From positions 4,140,318 to 4,204,317 of the forward strand of contig NZ_CP132480.1 of assembly GCF_030770395.1 (NCBI RefSeq): a DNA stretch of 64,000 nucleotides, in the 5' to 3' direction. A model generated the notes under the pieces. That model was not told where the DNA came from and ran no database searches. It saw nothing but the letters and a program-made list of their open reading frames with translations. This stretch comes from Telluria beijingensis. Lineage in GTDB: Bacteria; Pseudomonadota; Gammaproteobacteria; Burkholderiales; Burkholderiaceae_D. Position 1 is the stretch's first letter, and the number at the start of each line of letters is the position of its first letter. A program made the translations under genes and the position numbers. Shown here piece after piece: positions 43,169 through 52,967 of the stretch.

Positions 43169-44359
43169 TTACACCGCAAGTGGCGTGTCGATTGCCGGCC
43201 GGGCCGCCGCCCCCGACGCCGCCCGGCAGACATGCACCGTCGCCCGCTCGCCGCCCGGGCTGCGGTAATCCTGTTCGACCGCGACGCGGATCGGGTCCAC
43301 CAGCGCTTCCGGCACCAGCGCCACGACGCAGCCTCCGAAGCCCCCACCCGTCATCCGCACCCCGCCGGCCGTACCGATCCGGTCCTTCACGATCTGGACC
43401 AGTCGGTCGATCGGCGGAATCGTGATCTCGAAATCGTCGCGCATCGAGGCGTGCGACGCGGCCATCAGCTCGCCCATGCGCGCCAGGTCGCCGGCGGCCA
43501 GGGCCTGGCCCGCGGCGAGCACGCGCGCGTTCTCGCTCACTACATGGCGCACGCGGCGCAGCGCCTCCGGTTCCAGCTCGTGACCGCGCGCCTCCACCGT
43601 TTCGCTGTCGAGGTCGCGCAGGGCGGGTACGCCGAAATGCCGCGCCGCGGCTTCGCACTGCCGCCGCCGTGCGTTGTAGGCGCTGTCGACCAGGCCGCGC
43701 TGCACGCGCGAATCGATGATCACGATGGCCGCGCCGTGCGCGATGCGTACCGGTTGCACCGCCAGCGAGCGGCAGTCGATCAGCAGCGCATGGCCGTCGA
43801 CCCCGGCGGCGGAACTGATCTGGTCCATATTGCCGCATTTGGTGCCGACGAAATCGTTCTCGGCCGCCTGGGCCGCCAGCGCCAGCTCGATCGCTCCCAG
43901 CTGCCCGGCGCCCGGCAGGCCGGCGAACAGCCGGCATACCGCCACCGACAGTGAGGCCGAGGACGACAGGCCCGCGCCCCGGGGAATGTCGCCCGCGACT
44001 ACCATATCCACGCCCTGCAGCGGCACGCCGCGCCGCGCCAGCGCCTGGACCACCCCGCGCACGTAGTTCGCCCACATCGGCGCGTCCAGGCGTTCGATCG
44101 GCGCATCCAGCGCGAAGGTATCGGCCTGCCCGTCATAGTCGGCGGCGATCACGCGCACCAGGCGGTCGCCGCGCGCCCTGGCGGCGATGACCGTGTGGCG
44201 GTCGATCGCGCATGGCAAGACAAAACCGTCGTTGTAGTCGGTGTGTTCGCCGATCAGGTTGACGCGTCCGGGCGCCTGGACGATCACCGTGGGCGCTTGG
44301 CCGATGGCGCGCTCGAAGACGTCGATCGTGCGTTGGATCAGGGTAGGGCTGATGTTCAT
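43169..44359 (-). CDS. galK: Galactokinase
   Basis: This Leloir-pathway kinase makes galactose-1-phosphate. It has 396 residues. The galactokinase signature [19 protein letters not shown] is near the N-terminus. The GHMP ATP loop is [15 protein letters not shown], and the C-terminal [17 protein letters not shown] motif is intact. The start overlaps the galT stop by 4 nt. It is the last gene of the symporter-galT-galK operon. Confidence 0.96.
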   Translation of the reverse strand: MNISPTLIQRTIDVFERAIGQAPTVIVQAPGRVNLIGEHTDYNDGFVLPCAIDRHTVIAARARGDRLVRVIAADYDGQADTFALDAPIERLDAPMWANYVRGVVQALARRGVPLQGVDMVVAGDIPRGAGLSSSASLSVAVCRLFAGLPGAGQLGAIELALAAQAAENDFVGTKCGNMDQISSAAGVDGHALLIDCRSLAVQPVRIAHGAAIVIIDSRVQRGLVDSAYNARRRQCEAAARHFGVPALRDLDSETVEARGHELEPEALRRVRHVVSENARVLAAGQALAAGDLARMGELMAASHASMRDDFEITIPPIDRLVQIVKDRIGTAGGVRMTGGGFGGCVVALVPEALVDPIRVAVEQDYRSPGGERATVHVCRAASGAAARPAIDTPLAV

Positions 44360-45399
44360 GCCGGTTGCTTGTCGAGGTAATGGAGGGTGGATTGGGCCCG
44401 CAGCCGTTCGGCGGCTTGCTCCGGCGTCAGGTCGCGCTGGGCTTCGGCCAGCAGCTCGAAGCCGACCATGAACTTGCGCACCGTCGCCGAGCGCAGCAGC
44501 GGTGGATGGAAGTGGGCGTGCAGCTGCCAGGCCGTGTCCGGAGTACCGGTGTACGGCGCGCCGTGCCAGCCCATCGAATACGGGAACGAGGTCTGGAACA
44601 GGTTGTCGTAGCGGGTGGTGAGCTGCTTGAGGGCGACGGCCAGGTCGGCGCGTTGACCTGGATCGAGCTGGTCCAGGCGCTGGACCGGAAAGCGCGGCAG
44701 CAGCAGCGTCTCGAATGGCCAGGCGGCCCAGTAGGGCACGATCGCCAGCCAGTATTCAGTCTCGACCACCACCCGTTCGCCAGCCTGCGCTTCGCGTTCG
44801 GCCAGGTCGAGCAGCATCGGCCGCTCGTGCACGGCGAAATAGGCGCGCTGGCGCCCGTCCTCGGCCTCGGGCAGGTCGGGCAGGAAGCTGGTGGCCCAGA
44901 CCTGGCCGTGGGGATGCGGGTTCGAGCAGCCCATGACGGCGCCCTTGTTCTCGAATACCTGCACCCAGGGATAGCGCTGGCCCAGTGCGGCGCACTGCGC
45001 GGCCCAGGTGTCGATCACCCCCACGATGGCCGGCAGCGCGAGCTGCGGCAGGGTCATGCCGTGGTCGGGCGAGAAGCAGATCACGCGGCTGGCGCCGCGC
45101 GCGCTCATGGCCTGGAACAGCGGATCGCGGCCGCGCGCGGCGTCCGGGGTATCGGGCAGCAGGGCGGCGAAATCGTTGTCGAACACATAGGTGCCGGCAT
45201 AGTCGGGATTGCGCTCGCCGTTGACCCGGGTATTCCCGGCGCACAGGTAGCAGGCAGGGTCGTGGGCGGGCCGCGTCGGGTGCTCGACGGCTTCCTGCTG
45301 CCCCTGCCAGGGGCGCTTGGCGCGGTGCGGGGACACCAGCACCCACTGGCCGGTGAGCGGATTGAAACGGCGATGGGGATCGTCGGATGGATTGAACAT
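44356..45399 (-). CDS. galT: Galactose-1-phosphate uridylyltransferase
   Basis: This enzyme exchanges UMP between UDP-glucose and galactose-1-phosphate. It has 347 residues. The active-site HPHPHGQ motif carries the nucleophilic His. N-terminal [20 protein letters not shown] and [16 protein letters not shown] (zinc-associated Cys pair) are typical of the GalT class I fold. It lies 38 nt after the symporter gene and overlaps galK by 4 nt. Confidence 0.96.
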   Translation of the reverse strand: MFNPSDDPHRRFNPLTGQWVLVSPHRAKRPWQGQQEAVEHPTRPAHDPACYLCAGNTRVNGERNPDYAGTYVFDNDFAALLPDTPDAARGRDPLFQAMSARGASRVICFSPDHGMTLPQLALPAIVGVIDTWAAQCAALGQRYPWVQVFENKGAVMGCSNPHPHGQVWATSFLPDLPEAEDGRQRAYFAVHERPMLLDLAEREAQAGERVVVETEYWLAIVPYWAAWPFETLLLPRFPVQRLDQLDPGQRADLAVALKQLTTRYDNLFQTSFPYSMGWHGAPYTGTPDTAWQLHAHFHPPLLRSATVRKFMVGFELLAEAQRDLTPEQAAERLRAQSTLHYLDKQPA

Positions 45400-45437
45400 C
45401 GGTTTCCTTCAATGGATAGCGAATGGAACAGGTACGG

Positions 45438-47108
45438 TCACCACCAAGCGCCGTAGACCGCGGCCAGCAGGATGCAGATCAGCGTCGCGCCCAGTGCGAA
45501 ACCGCGATCGACCCTGAACAGGCTGCGGTCGACCACGATCTGCGCCGCGTCCGGGGCGCTCCGGCCCATGGCGCTGATCAGCGCCATGCCGGCGACGACC
45601 AGCAGGAACACGATCAACATGCGGTCGATGAAGGGGATCTCGTACACTCCGCTGCCATTATCGACCGCGAAGCCGATCGGCGCCAGGAAAGACAGGTCCA
45701 TCGCCAGCGGCAGGAATTTCAGGAAGATCGAGAACACCAGCCCGCCGATGGTGGCGAACATCGCGGCGGCGGCCGTGGTCTTGCGCCAGAAGAAACCGAG
45801 CAGGAACATCGCCAGGATGCCCGGCGAGACGAAACCGGTGTACTCCTGGATGTACTGGAAGCCGCCTTTCTTGTCGATGCCCATCAGCGGCGCGATCGTC
45901 ACCGCGACCGCCATCGCGACCACCACGCTGACGCGGCCGATCCAGACCATGCGCTGTTCGCTGGCGGCCTGGCTGACTCGCTTCTTGTAGATGTCGAGCG
46001 TGAAGATGGTCGCAATGCTGTTTGCCTTGCCGGCGAGCGAGGCGACCACCGCCGCGGTCAAGGCTGCGAAGGCCATGCCCTTTAGGCCGGCCGGCAGCAG
46101 GCCGAGCAGGGTCGGATAGGCCCGGTCGGCATTGAGTTCGCCACCGGGGCGCATGGCGTCGCCCAGCGCGCCCGATTTGTCGAGGGCATAGGCGGCGATG
46201 CCCGGCAGGACGATGATGACCGGCATCAGGAGCTTCAGGAAGGCGGCGAACAGCAGGCCGCGGCGCGCCGTCGGGAGGCTGGCGCCCAGGGCGCGCTGGG
46301 TGATGTACTGGTTGCAGCCGAAGTAGCTGAGGTTGATGATCCACATGCCACCGATCAGCGTCGACAGGCCGGGCAAGTCCATGTAGTTCGGGTTGTCGCG
46401 CGCCAGCACCATGTCGAAGTGCTCGCCGGCGCGGTGATACAGCTCGGTCGCGCCGACCATCGCGCCATGACCGCCGGCCAGGCGCGCCACCAGGTCGAGC
46501 GCGATCCAGGTCGTGACCAGGCCGCCGACGATCAGGCACAGCACCTGGATGACGTCGGTGTAGCCGATGACCTTCATGCCGCCCAGCGTGATGATCGTGG
46601 CGAACAGCGCCAGGAACAGCATGCAGGGCAGGACCCCGATACCGACCATGCTGTCGATCGCCAGCGCGCCGAGGTAGAGGATGGCGGTCAGGTTGACGAC
46701 CACGTAGAGGGCCAGCCAGAACACGGCCATGATGGTGGCCACGCCGGATCCGTAGCGCTGCTCCAGGAACTGGGGCATCGTGTAGATGCGGTTCCTGAGG
46801 TAGACCGGCATGAAGAAGATGGCGACGATGATCAGGGTGGCGGCGGCCATCAGCTCGTACACGGCGATCGCCATGCCGATGCGGTAGCCGGCGCCGCTCA
46901 TGCCGATGAACTGCTCGGCCGAGATGTTCGACGCGATCAGCGAGGCGCCGATGGCCCACCAGGCCAGCGAGCCCTCGGCCAGGAAGTAGTCGTGCGAGGC
47001 GCTGCCGGAGCTGCCTTTCTTGCGCCAGTAGATCCATAGGCCATAGCCCGCGACGATCACGAAATAGACGAGAAAGACGAAGGTGTCCAGGCTGGAAAAC
47101 GAGTTCAT
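45438..47108 (-). CDS. Sodium/sugar symporter (SSS family, SGLT-like)
   Basis: This 556-residue inner-membrane transporter has about 13-14 helices, starting with FLVYFVIVAGYGLWIYW. Family features include ASLIASNISAEQFIGMSG in helix 2 and AALTAAVVASLAGKANSIATIFTLDIYK further on. It is most like SGLT/vSGLT-type galactose or glucose carriers. The context with galT and galK makes galactose the probable substrate. A perfect GTTATCGATAAC palindrome lies 113 bp upstream, suggesting LacI control of the whole operon. Confidence 0.9.
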   Translation of the reverse strand: MNSFSSLDTFVFLVYFVIVAGYGLWIYWRKKGSSGSASHDYFLAEGSLAWWAIGASLIASNISAEQFIGMSGAGYRIGMAIAVYELMAAATLIIVAIFFMPVYLRNRIYTMPQFLEQRYGSGVATIMAVFWLALYVVVNLTAILYLGALAIDSMVGIGVLPCMLFLALFATIITLGGMKVIGYTDVIQVLCLIVGGLVTTWIALDLVARLAGGHGAMVGATELYHRAGEHFDMVLARDNPNYMDLPGLSTLIGGMWIINLSYFGCNQYITQRALGASLPTARRGLLFAAFLKLLMPVIIVLPGIAAYALDKSGALGDAMRPGGELNADRAYPTLLGLLPAGLKGMAFAALTAAVVASLAGKANSIATIFTLDIYKKRVSQAASEQRMVWIGRVSVVVAMAVAVTIAPLMGIDKKGGFQYIQEYTGFVSPGILAMFLLGFFWRKTTAAAAMFATIGGLVFSIFLKFLPLAMDLSFLAPIGFAVDNGSGVYEIPFIDRMLIVFLLVVAGMALISAMGRSAPDAAQIVVDRSLFRVDRGFALGATLICILLAAVYGAWW

Positions 47109-47220
47109 GTCGGTAGCGTGTCTCTGTGCGGCCCGATGCCGGGCTCCGGCCGCTTGTTATGGGGTTCGGCTTGTCGCACCAGGCGGGCCGGCATGCGCGA
47201 GTCGTCCGCGCTTGTTAAAG

Positions 47221-47232
47221 GTTATCGATAAC
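47221..47232. promoter_or_regulatory. LacI-type operator, site 1
   Basis: The perfect 12-bp palindrome GTTATCGATAAC lies between the KdgK-like gene and the symporter gene. The same sequence occurs at 58257, with variants at 48435 and 53682. Confidence 0.7.
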
Positions 47233-47275
47233 AGGCTTGGCTGTAAAGCGTTTTCGGTGGCCTGCGGGGAATTCG

Positions 47276-48298
47276 TCAGCGGCGCACGTCGAGTCCGCCG
47301 TCCATCGTCTGGCGGATCTGGGCTTCGGTCAGCACGTGGGCGTCGCCGGCCAGGCTGTGTTTCAGGCAGGCGGCGGCGAGGGCGAAGCGCGCGGTCTCGC
47401 CGCTGTCCCAGCCGCGCGCGACGCCGTGCAGGACGCCGGCCGCGAACGCGTCGCCCGCGCCGATGCGGTCGACGACGTCGAACATGTCGCGGCCCGGCGC
47501 ATCGAATACGCCGTCGCGCGTGCGCAGCGTCGCCGACAGTGCGTGGTGGTTGGCGCTGTCCTGGCGCCGCTGCGTGGCTGCGACCAGGCGCAGGTGGGGA
47601 AAGCGCGCGAACGCCGCCTCGGCCGCCCGTTCCGGCGGCGCCTCGGCCAGTTCCGGGCGCGCGAGCAGCAGCGCCACGTCGCGCCGGTCGATGAAGGCCA
47701 GGTCGGCTTCGGCCACGATGTCGGCCAGCAGCGCCGCGCCATCCTCGCCGCGCGCCGCCCACATGCTGGCGCGGTAGTTGCCGTCGAAAGACACGCGCAC
47801 CCCGAGCCGGCGCGCGGAGCGCACGGCGTCCAGTGCCGCCGCCCCGGCCTGCGCGCTGGCGGCCACCGTCACGCCCGACACATGCAGCCATCCGGCGCCG
47901 GCGAGCAGCCGCTCCCAGTCGTAGTGCCCGGCCGGGTAGGTAGCGAACGCCGAGCCGGCGCGGTCGTAGAGGATCTCGGCGGGGCGGTCGACCGCGCCCG
48001 GCGTCAGGAAGTACAGGCCCATCCTGCCCGGCGCCCAGCGCACCGCGGCCGTGTCGACGCCGTGATAGCGCAGCGTGTCGGCGGCATGGCGGCCGAGGGC
48101 CTGGTCGGGCACGACGCTGGCCATGCGTACCGGGTGGCCGAGCCGCGCCAGCGAGATCGCGACATTGGCCTCGGCGCCGGCGACCCAGGTGCGCAGGTGC
48201 GGGCTTTGCAGCAGCAGCTCGCCGGAAGGGGCCGCGAGTCGCAGCAATAGTTCGCCGAAGCAGACGAAGGGGAGGTCGGTCGGAGGGAAGGGCGTCAT
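47276..48298 (-). CDS. kdgK: PfkB-family sugar kinase, 2-keto-3-deoxygluconate kinase-like
   Basis: This 340-residue kinase likely phosphorylates KDG to KDPG. The PfkB anion-hole motif is DRIGAGDAFAAG. The N-terminal substrate lid segment FVCFGELLLRLAAPSGE and AGAEANVAISLARLG fit the KdgK group. ATG 48298 is used; GTG 48337 in frame would extend it by 13 residues. With KduD (right edge) and GH88 nearby, the KDG route is supported. It shares an intergenic region containing operator site 2 with the lyase gene. Confidence 0.82.
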   Translation of the reverse strand: MTPFPPTDLPFVCFGELLLRLAAPSGELLLQSPHLRTWVAGAEANVAISLARLGHPVRMASVVPDQALGRHAADTLRYHGVDTAAVRWAPGRMGLYFLTPGAVDRPAEILYDRAGSAFATYPAGHYDWERLLAGAGWLHVSGVTVAASAQAGAAALDAVRSARRLGVRVSFDGNYRASMWAARGEDGAALLADIVAEADLAFIDRRDVALLLARPELAEAPPERAAEAAFARFPHLRLVAATQRRQDSANHHALSATLRTRDGVFDAPGRDMFDVVDRIGAGDAFAAGVLHGVARGWDSGETARFALAAACLKHSLAGDAHVLTEAQIRQTMDGGLDVRR

Positions 48299-48359
48299 GG
48301 ATTCAGGGTAAGAAGTTCGCAACAGGGTGTCAAGCACCGCGTTTTCGTCCGATGCCCGC

Positions 48360-48406
48360 CATGCGTGGTTTAACCTCGAGATTATTTATTTCGAGGTATC
48401 CGCATG
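48360..48406. promoter_or_regulatory. Nested inverted repeat in the kdgK-lyase divergent region
   Basis: ACCTCGA (48373-48379) and TCGAGGT (48391-48397) surround an AT-rich 11-nt core. An outer pair CATGCG (48360-48365) and CGCATG (48401-48406) also matches. It may be a second regulator site or a hairpin. Confidence 0.4.
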
Positions 48407-48434
48407 TCTGATTTCTCATGCTACCATGATTTTA

Positions 48435-48446
48435 GTTAACGATAAC
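48435..48446. promoter_or_regulatory. LacI-type operator, site 2
   Basis: GTTAACGATAAC matches the GTTATCGATAAC palindrome at 11 of 12 positions. It lies 56 bp before the lyase start and 137 bp before the kdgK start. Confidence 0.6.
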
Positions 48447-48501
48447 AATGCGATGCGATGCCGCCATTTCCGGCGCAGGCAATGACAGGAGGAGACCCTG
48501 A

Positions 48502-51500
48502 ATGAATAGACCAGCTTTTGGCCAGGCATGGCTGCGCGCGGTGGCTGTCGCCATCGCGTTCGGCCTTGCGGCAATGGCGCCCTTGGCCGCCGAAGCGCAG
48601 GCGCAGGACACGATCCGGACCATTGTGACCAGCCACCAACCGGTAATCACCGAGACCGTCGACGCCCACGGCTTCCGGCATCCCGGCGTGGGATTGACCA
48701 AGGGCGTGCTGGAGAATATGCGGGCCCAGGTCAGGGCCGGCAAGGAGCCCTGGCTCACCCACTTCAACCAGATGCTGTTGTCCAGTGCGGCCTCCCGCAC
48801 CGCGTTATCGAGTAACGAGAGCAGCACCGAGCCGGGCCGGCCAGCGGTTGATGCCTTCAACAGCCGCTCGGTCCAGTCCCGCTTCATCACGGACGCCCTG
48901 CGCGCCTATACCCAGGCGATCGTCTATTACGTCAGCGGCGACGAGGCCTATCGCGCCAATGCGCTGCGCATCGTGCGCATCTGGTCGCAGATGGACCCGG
49001 CGCAGTACGGCTACTACAGCGACGCCCACATCCACTCGGGCATTCCGCTGCACCGGATGGTGATGGCGGCCGAGATCCTGCGCTACAGCGGCAGCACCAC
49101 GCCGTCGCTGGCGTGGACCGATGCCGACACCGCGGCGTTCACGGACAACCTCATCACGCCGCTCATCGACACCCTGCAGTACAAGAACTCGTACTTCATG
49201 AACCAGCACCTGTATCCGCTGATCGGGGCGACTTCAGGCTATATCTTCACCGGCAACCGGGCGCGCTACGACGAAGCGGTCGAATGGTTCACGGTCAACC
49301 GCACCGCGCTCGACCAGGGCCAGAACGGCGCCATCAAGCAGCTGTTCCGGCTCGTGACAAGGAATGACCTGACCGGAGAAGCGGTGCCGCCGGTCGTGCA
49401 GCACGTCGAGATGGGCCGCGACCAGGCGCACGGGGCGGGCGACCTGACCAATACGAGTATCCTGTCTCGCCTGCTGATGGCCCAGGGCACCAGGGTGGAC
49501 CCGGTCGACGGCACGCCCTCGGACGCCGCCGATGCGGTGGGCCCCTACGAGTTCCTGGACGACCGCATCCTGGATGCGACCGAATACTTCGCCCACTTCA
49601 CGCTGGGCTACGACACGCCCTGGGTGCCGACCGCCGCGCACACCGATCCGGACGGGACGCCGACGATCATCTACAAGCAGCTGGCGAATGCCTATCGCGG
49701 ACGCCTGACGCAAAATACCTGGGACGCCTTCTATTATTACAAGTACGAACGCGGCCTGGATCTCGACCAGCGCGCCCCGAGCCTGGTCAAGATGTTCGCC
49801 GCCCGACCCATGTACAACTGGGACGGCGTCGACGGTGGCGGCGATTTCTGGATCTTCATCCCGCGCGCGGCCGAAGCCGAAGGCGCGCGCTACCTGGTCA
49901 AGCCCATCGTCGATCCGATCCGCGAAGCGGAAGACCGTTTCACCGCGCTGGACGACGGCGCCGTCGCCGGGCGCGACGACACGGCCTCGTTCGTGCGCAT
50001 CGCGACCACGGCTACCGGCAGCAAGATCGTGCTGACCAGCTATGCCCACAGCACCAGGCAGCTGGCGTTCCGGGTCCGCACCAATGGCGTGGCCACGATG
50101 CGCGTATTCGGCGAGCGGATCGTGCTGCCCGATACCAAGGGCGAGTGGCGCTACCTGAGCCATGCACTGGGCCCGTTCCAGAGCCTGGGCGACTTCTTCG
50201 AGATGACGTTCGAGGGCGCCGGGGCGACGGTCGACGTCGACCACCTGGACATCGCTCCCGGCCCGGCGCTGACGCCGCCGGTGTTCAACAGCGGCAAGCA
50301 GGACCTCACGCTGTACACCCATGCCGGCTCCAGCGCGGCGGTCGACTACAGCTTCGCGGCCAGCGGTGGCGCGCTGACCTACCAGATCGATCACCTGCCG
50401 CCCGGCGCCACCTTCGATACTCGTTCCGGAGCCTTCTCATGGAAGCCGTCCCAGGCCGGCGCCTACCGCTTCGTCGTGAGCGCGTCCAACGGCGCCGTGG
50501 TGACGTCCAGGGCCATCGAACTGGTCGTGGGCGCCGACCGCCAGTCCGCTCTCGCCGCCGCCGCGGCGGCCTACAAGCCGGGCGTGGTGTACACCAGCGC
50601 TTCGCTCGCGGCCTACCGCGCCGCGCATGGCGAGGCGACGGCCGCGCTGGCCACGGCGAGCGACGCCCAGTTCCAGCAGACGCTGGCCGCGCTGGGGCAG
50701 GCCAGCGCCGCCCTCAAGGAGCTGACGCTGCTCCGCGCCGACGGCAGCATCGACTACACCGACATGTTCAGCAGCTCGACCTTCGGCACCGCGGTGCCCA
50801 ATGCGCTCGACGATTTGCCGGACACCTTCGTCGCCTATACGCAGGCGGTCGACCGCAGCCACACCTTCGATTTCGGGCCGGACTACAAGCTGGCCGCCAG
50901 CGCCTTCCAGCTGCAGGTCAGGGCCAGCTTCCCGGAGCGGATCGGCGGCGTCGCCCTGTTCGGCTCCAACGACAGGCAGGACTGGATCCGCCTGACGCCG
51001 GGCTTGACGATCGTCACCGAAGACCTGCAAACGCTCGAGGTGGATGCCGCGCTGCGTGACCGGCGTTTCCGCTTCCTCAAGATGCAGATGGTGCAGCCGT
51101 CGAGCACCATGCTCGAAGTCGCAGAGTTCCGCATCCATGGGACGCGCCATGAGGCGGTCAACCGGGTGACGGCGGTGTCGATCGCGTCGCCCCAGGGCCT
51201 GCGCAACCGCATCGTCGCCGGCGATACCGTCACGCTGGCGTTCCGGGCGAGCGCGCCGATCCATGGCGTGCAGGCGCTCATCCATGGCGTGCCGGCCCAG
51301 GCCAGCACGAGCGATGGCCTCGACTGGACCGCGACCGCCACCCTGGGCGCCAATGCCGCGCCGGGGCCGGTCGGCTTTACGGTGGCGTACAAGACGGCCG
51401 AGGGCCAGGATGCCGATCCGATCGCGTTCACGACCGACGGCACGTCGCTGTATGTGTCCGACCAGACCGGCCTTCTGGCGCAGCCGGCCGCCATCGCCCA

Positions 51501-52956
51501 CCTGCGCGATTCCAACGGCAGGCCGGCCGCCGGGCTGCAGACGGTGGTGCAATCGCTGTTCGACAGCCAGCTCTCTACCTTCACCGACTTCCGCCTCAAT
51601 GGCAGCGGCGCCGGCGCCTGGCTGGGCTTCGACTTCAGGGAGGGCGGGCAGGCGCGCCTGACCAGGGTCGAAATCGTGCCGCGCCAGGACCAGTACTACA
51701 CCCGCATCGCCGGCACCGTGCTGCAGGGGTCGAATGACGACACGACGTGGACCACCATTTCGAACGCCGCCGTGTCGAGCGCGGACTGGCAGACCCTGAC
51801 TGTCAACAACTCCCAGCCTTACCGCTACCTGCGCATCCATAACGGCGGCAACTGGTTCGGCAATATGGCCGAACTGCGGCTGTATGGCGCCGTCGCCTCG
51901 GCCAACCGGATCGCATCGGCCTCCATCGCCTCGCCCCAGGGCTTGCGCAACCGGATCGGGGCCGGCGCCACAGTGCGGCTGACCTTCAGCGCGTACGAGG
52001 CGATCGACGCCGTCGCCGTCACCATCCACGGCCAGCCGGCGGTCGTCAGCACAAACGACCGCATCCACCACACGGCCACCGCGACGCTGGCACCGGGCGC
52101 GGCGCCTGGCCCGGTCGGCTTCGCCATCGCCTATCGCCAGCAAACGGGCGAACCCGGCGTGACGGTCACGGCGACCTCCGACAACACGAGCCTCTACCTG
52201 GCCGACGAATCGGTGCTGATCCGCAACCTGCCGGCGCTCGCCACACCGATCGATTCGACCGTCGGGCGCAGCGCGGCCGCCACCCTGGCCGAGGTCAACA
52301 AGCTGTTCGACGCCAGCATGGCGACGAGCTCCGATTTCCGCGTCGGGACCGGCAATGGCGGCGCCGGCAGTTCGATCGCCTTCGACCTCGGGCCCATCCA
52401 CAGGATGCACTTCGCGAGCGTCGAACTGGCGGCGCGCCAGGACAATCTGCATACCCGCATCGCGGGCGCCGTGGTCCAGGGTTCCAACGACAACGCCAGC
52501 TGGACCACGCTGACCGGGCCCGCCACGGCGACCCTCGACTGGCAGCGCTTGCCGGCCACGGGCCAGGCGCCGTATCGCTACATCCGCCTGTACAACCCCG
52601 GCGCCTGGTTCGGCAATGTGGCGGAGGTGCGCCTGCACGGCCAGATACGGCCGACCGGCGCCAGGCTGACCCAGGTCGGGGCCACCCTGAACCGGGCCAG
52701 CGGCAAGTATGTCGGCGCGGTCGCGATCGCCAATACCGGCAGCGCCGCACTGGCCGGGCCTTTGTGGCTCCGGCTGGATGGCTTGCCGGCCGGCGTAACG
52801 CTGGACCATGCGGGCGGCGTCGTGAACGGTGTCCCGTATGTCGTCGTGCCGGGACCGCTCGCGGCGGGCGCCAGCATCACCATCCCGCTGACCTTCACCA
52901 ATCCGGCGCGCGCGGTCATTCCGTACACGCCTTCGCTGCAGCTTCCCGGCCACTAA
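48502..52956 (+). CDS. Secreted alginate-lyase-family polysaccharide lyase with discoidin-like modules
   Basis: This 1484-residue exported enzyme has a signal peptide ending near AAEAQA. Residues ~55-420 resemble the alginate-lyase superfamily (alpha-helical barrel), with FMNQHLYPLIG and VEMGRDQAHGAGDL as likely active-site regions. Next come a beta-sandwich (~445-590), a putative-Ig domain (~593-685) and a short FIVAR-like helical unit (~687-745). A discoidin-like domain (~752-885) and two copies of an Ig-like plus discoidin module (from ~893 and ~1141) follow. The end (~1380-1484) is beta-rich. SD AGGAGGAG supports ATG 48502. The exact uronate substrate (alginate, glucuronan or other) cannot be told from sequence. 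Confidence 0.85.
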   Translation: MNRPAFGQAWLRAVAVAIAFGLAAMAPLAAEAQAQDTIRTIVTSHQPVITETVDAHGFRHPGVGLTKGVLENMRAQVRAGKEPWLTHFNQMLLSSAASRTALSSNESSTEPGRPAVDAFNSRSVQSRFITDALRAYTQAIVYYVSGDEAYRANALRIVRIWSQMDPAQYGYYSDAHIHSGIPLHRMVMAAEILRYSGSTTPSLAWTDADTAAFTDNLITPLIDTLQYKNSYFMNQHLYPLIGATSGYIFTGNRARYDEAVEWFTVNRTALDQGQNGAIKQLFRLVTRNDLTGEAVPPVVQHVEMGRDQAHGAGDLTNTSILSRLLMAQGTRVDPVDGTPSDAADAVGPYEFLDDRILDATEYFAHFTLGYDTPWVPTAAHTDPDGTPTIIYKQLANAYRGRLTQNTWDAFYYYKYERGLDLDQRAPSLVKMFAARPMYNWDGVDGGGDFWIFIPRAAEAEGARYLVKPIVDPIREAEDRFTALDDGAVAGRDDTASFVRIATTATGSKIVLTSYAHSTRQLAFRVRTNGVATMRVFGERIVLPDTKGEWRYLSHALGPFQSLGDFFEMTFEGAGATVDVDHLDIAPGPALTPPVFNSGKQDLTLYTHAGSSAAVDYSFAASGGALTYQIDHLPPGATFDTRSGAFSWKPSQAGAYRFVVSASNGAVVTSRAIELVVGADRQSALAAAAAAYKPGVVYTSASLAAYRAAHGEATAALATASDAQFQQTLAALGQASAALKELTLLRADGSIDYTDMFSSSTFGTAVPNALDDLPDTFVAYTQAVDRSHTFDFGPDYKLAASAFQLQVRASFPERIGGVALFGSNDRQDWIRLTPGLTIVTEDLQTLEVDAALRDRRFRFLKMQMVQPSSTMLEVAEFRIHGTRHEAVNRVTAVSIASPQGLRNRIVAGDTVTLAFRASAPIHGVQALIHGVPAQASTSDGLDWTATATLGANAAPGPVGFTVAYKTAEGQDADPIAFTTDGTSLYVSDQTGLLAQPAAIAHLRDSNGRPAAGLQTVVQSLFDSQLSTFTDFRLNGSGAGAWLGFDFREGGQARLTRVEIVPRQDQYYTRIAGTVLQGSNDDTTWTTISNAAVSSADWQTLTVNNSQPYRYLRIHNGGNWFGNMAELRLYGAVASANRIASASIASPQGLRNRIGAGATVRLTFSAYEAIDAVAVTIHGQPAVVSTNDRIHHTATATLAPGAAPGPVGFAIAYRQQTGEPGVTVTATSDNTSLYLADESVLIRNLPALATPIDSTVGRSAAATLAEVNKLFDASMATSSDFRVGTGNGGAGSSIAFDLGPIHRMHFASVELAARQDNLHTRIAGAVVQGSNDNASWTTLTGPATATLDWQRLPATGQAPYRYIRLYNPGAWFGNVAEVRLHGQIRPTGARLTQVGATLNRASGKYVGAVAIANTGSAALAGPLWLRLDGLPAGVTLDHAGGVVNGVPYVVVPGPLAAGASITIPLTFTNPARAVIPYTPSLQLPGH
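51181..52668 (+). repeat. 744-bp in-frame duplication inside the lyase gene
   Basis: The motif SIASPQGLRNRI starts near 51178 and recurs exactly 744 bp (248 codons) later. Each unit holds an Ig-like segment and a discoidin-like segment ending in the motif NWFGNMAELRLYG or AWFGNVAEVRLHG. Divergence shows the duplication is old. Confidence 0.8.
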
Positions 52957-52967
52957 CGGAGGACATC

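Noticed and set aside
50437..52953. Minus-strand 838-residue frame opposite the lyase gene
   Set aside because: It is a codon-bias shadow, Arg/Gly/His-rich with no motif, overlapping a gene with signal peptide, SD and domain repeats.
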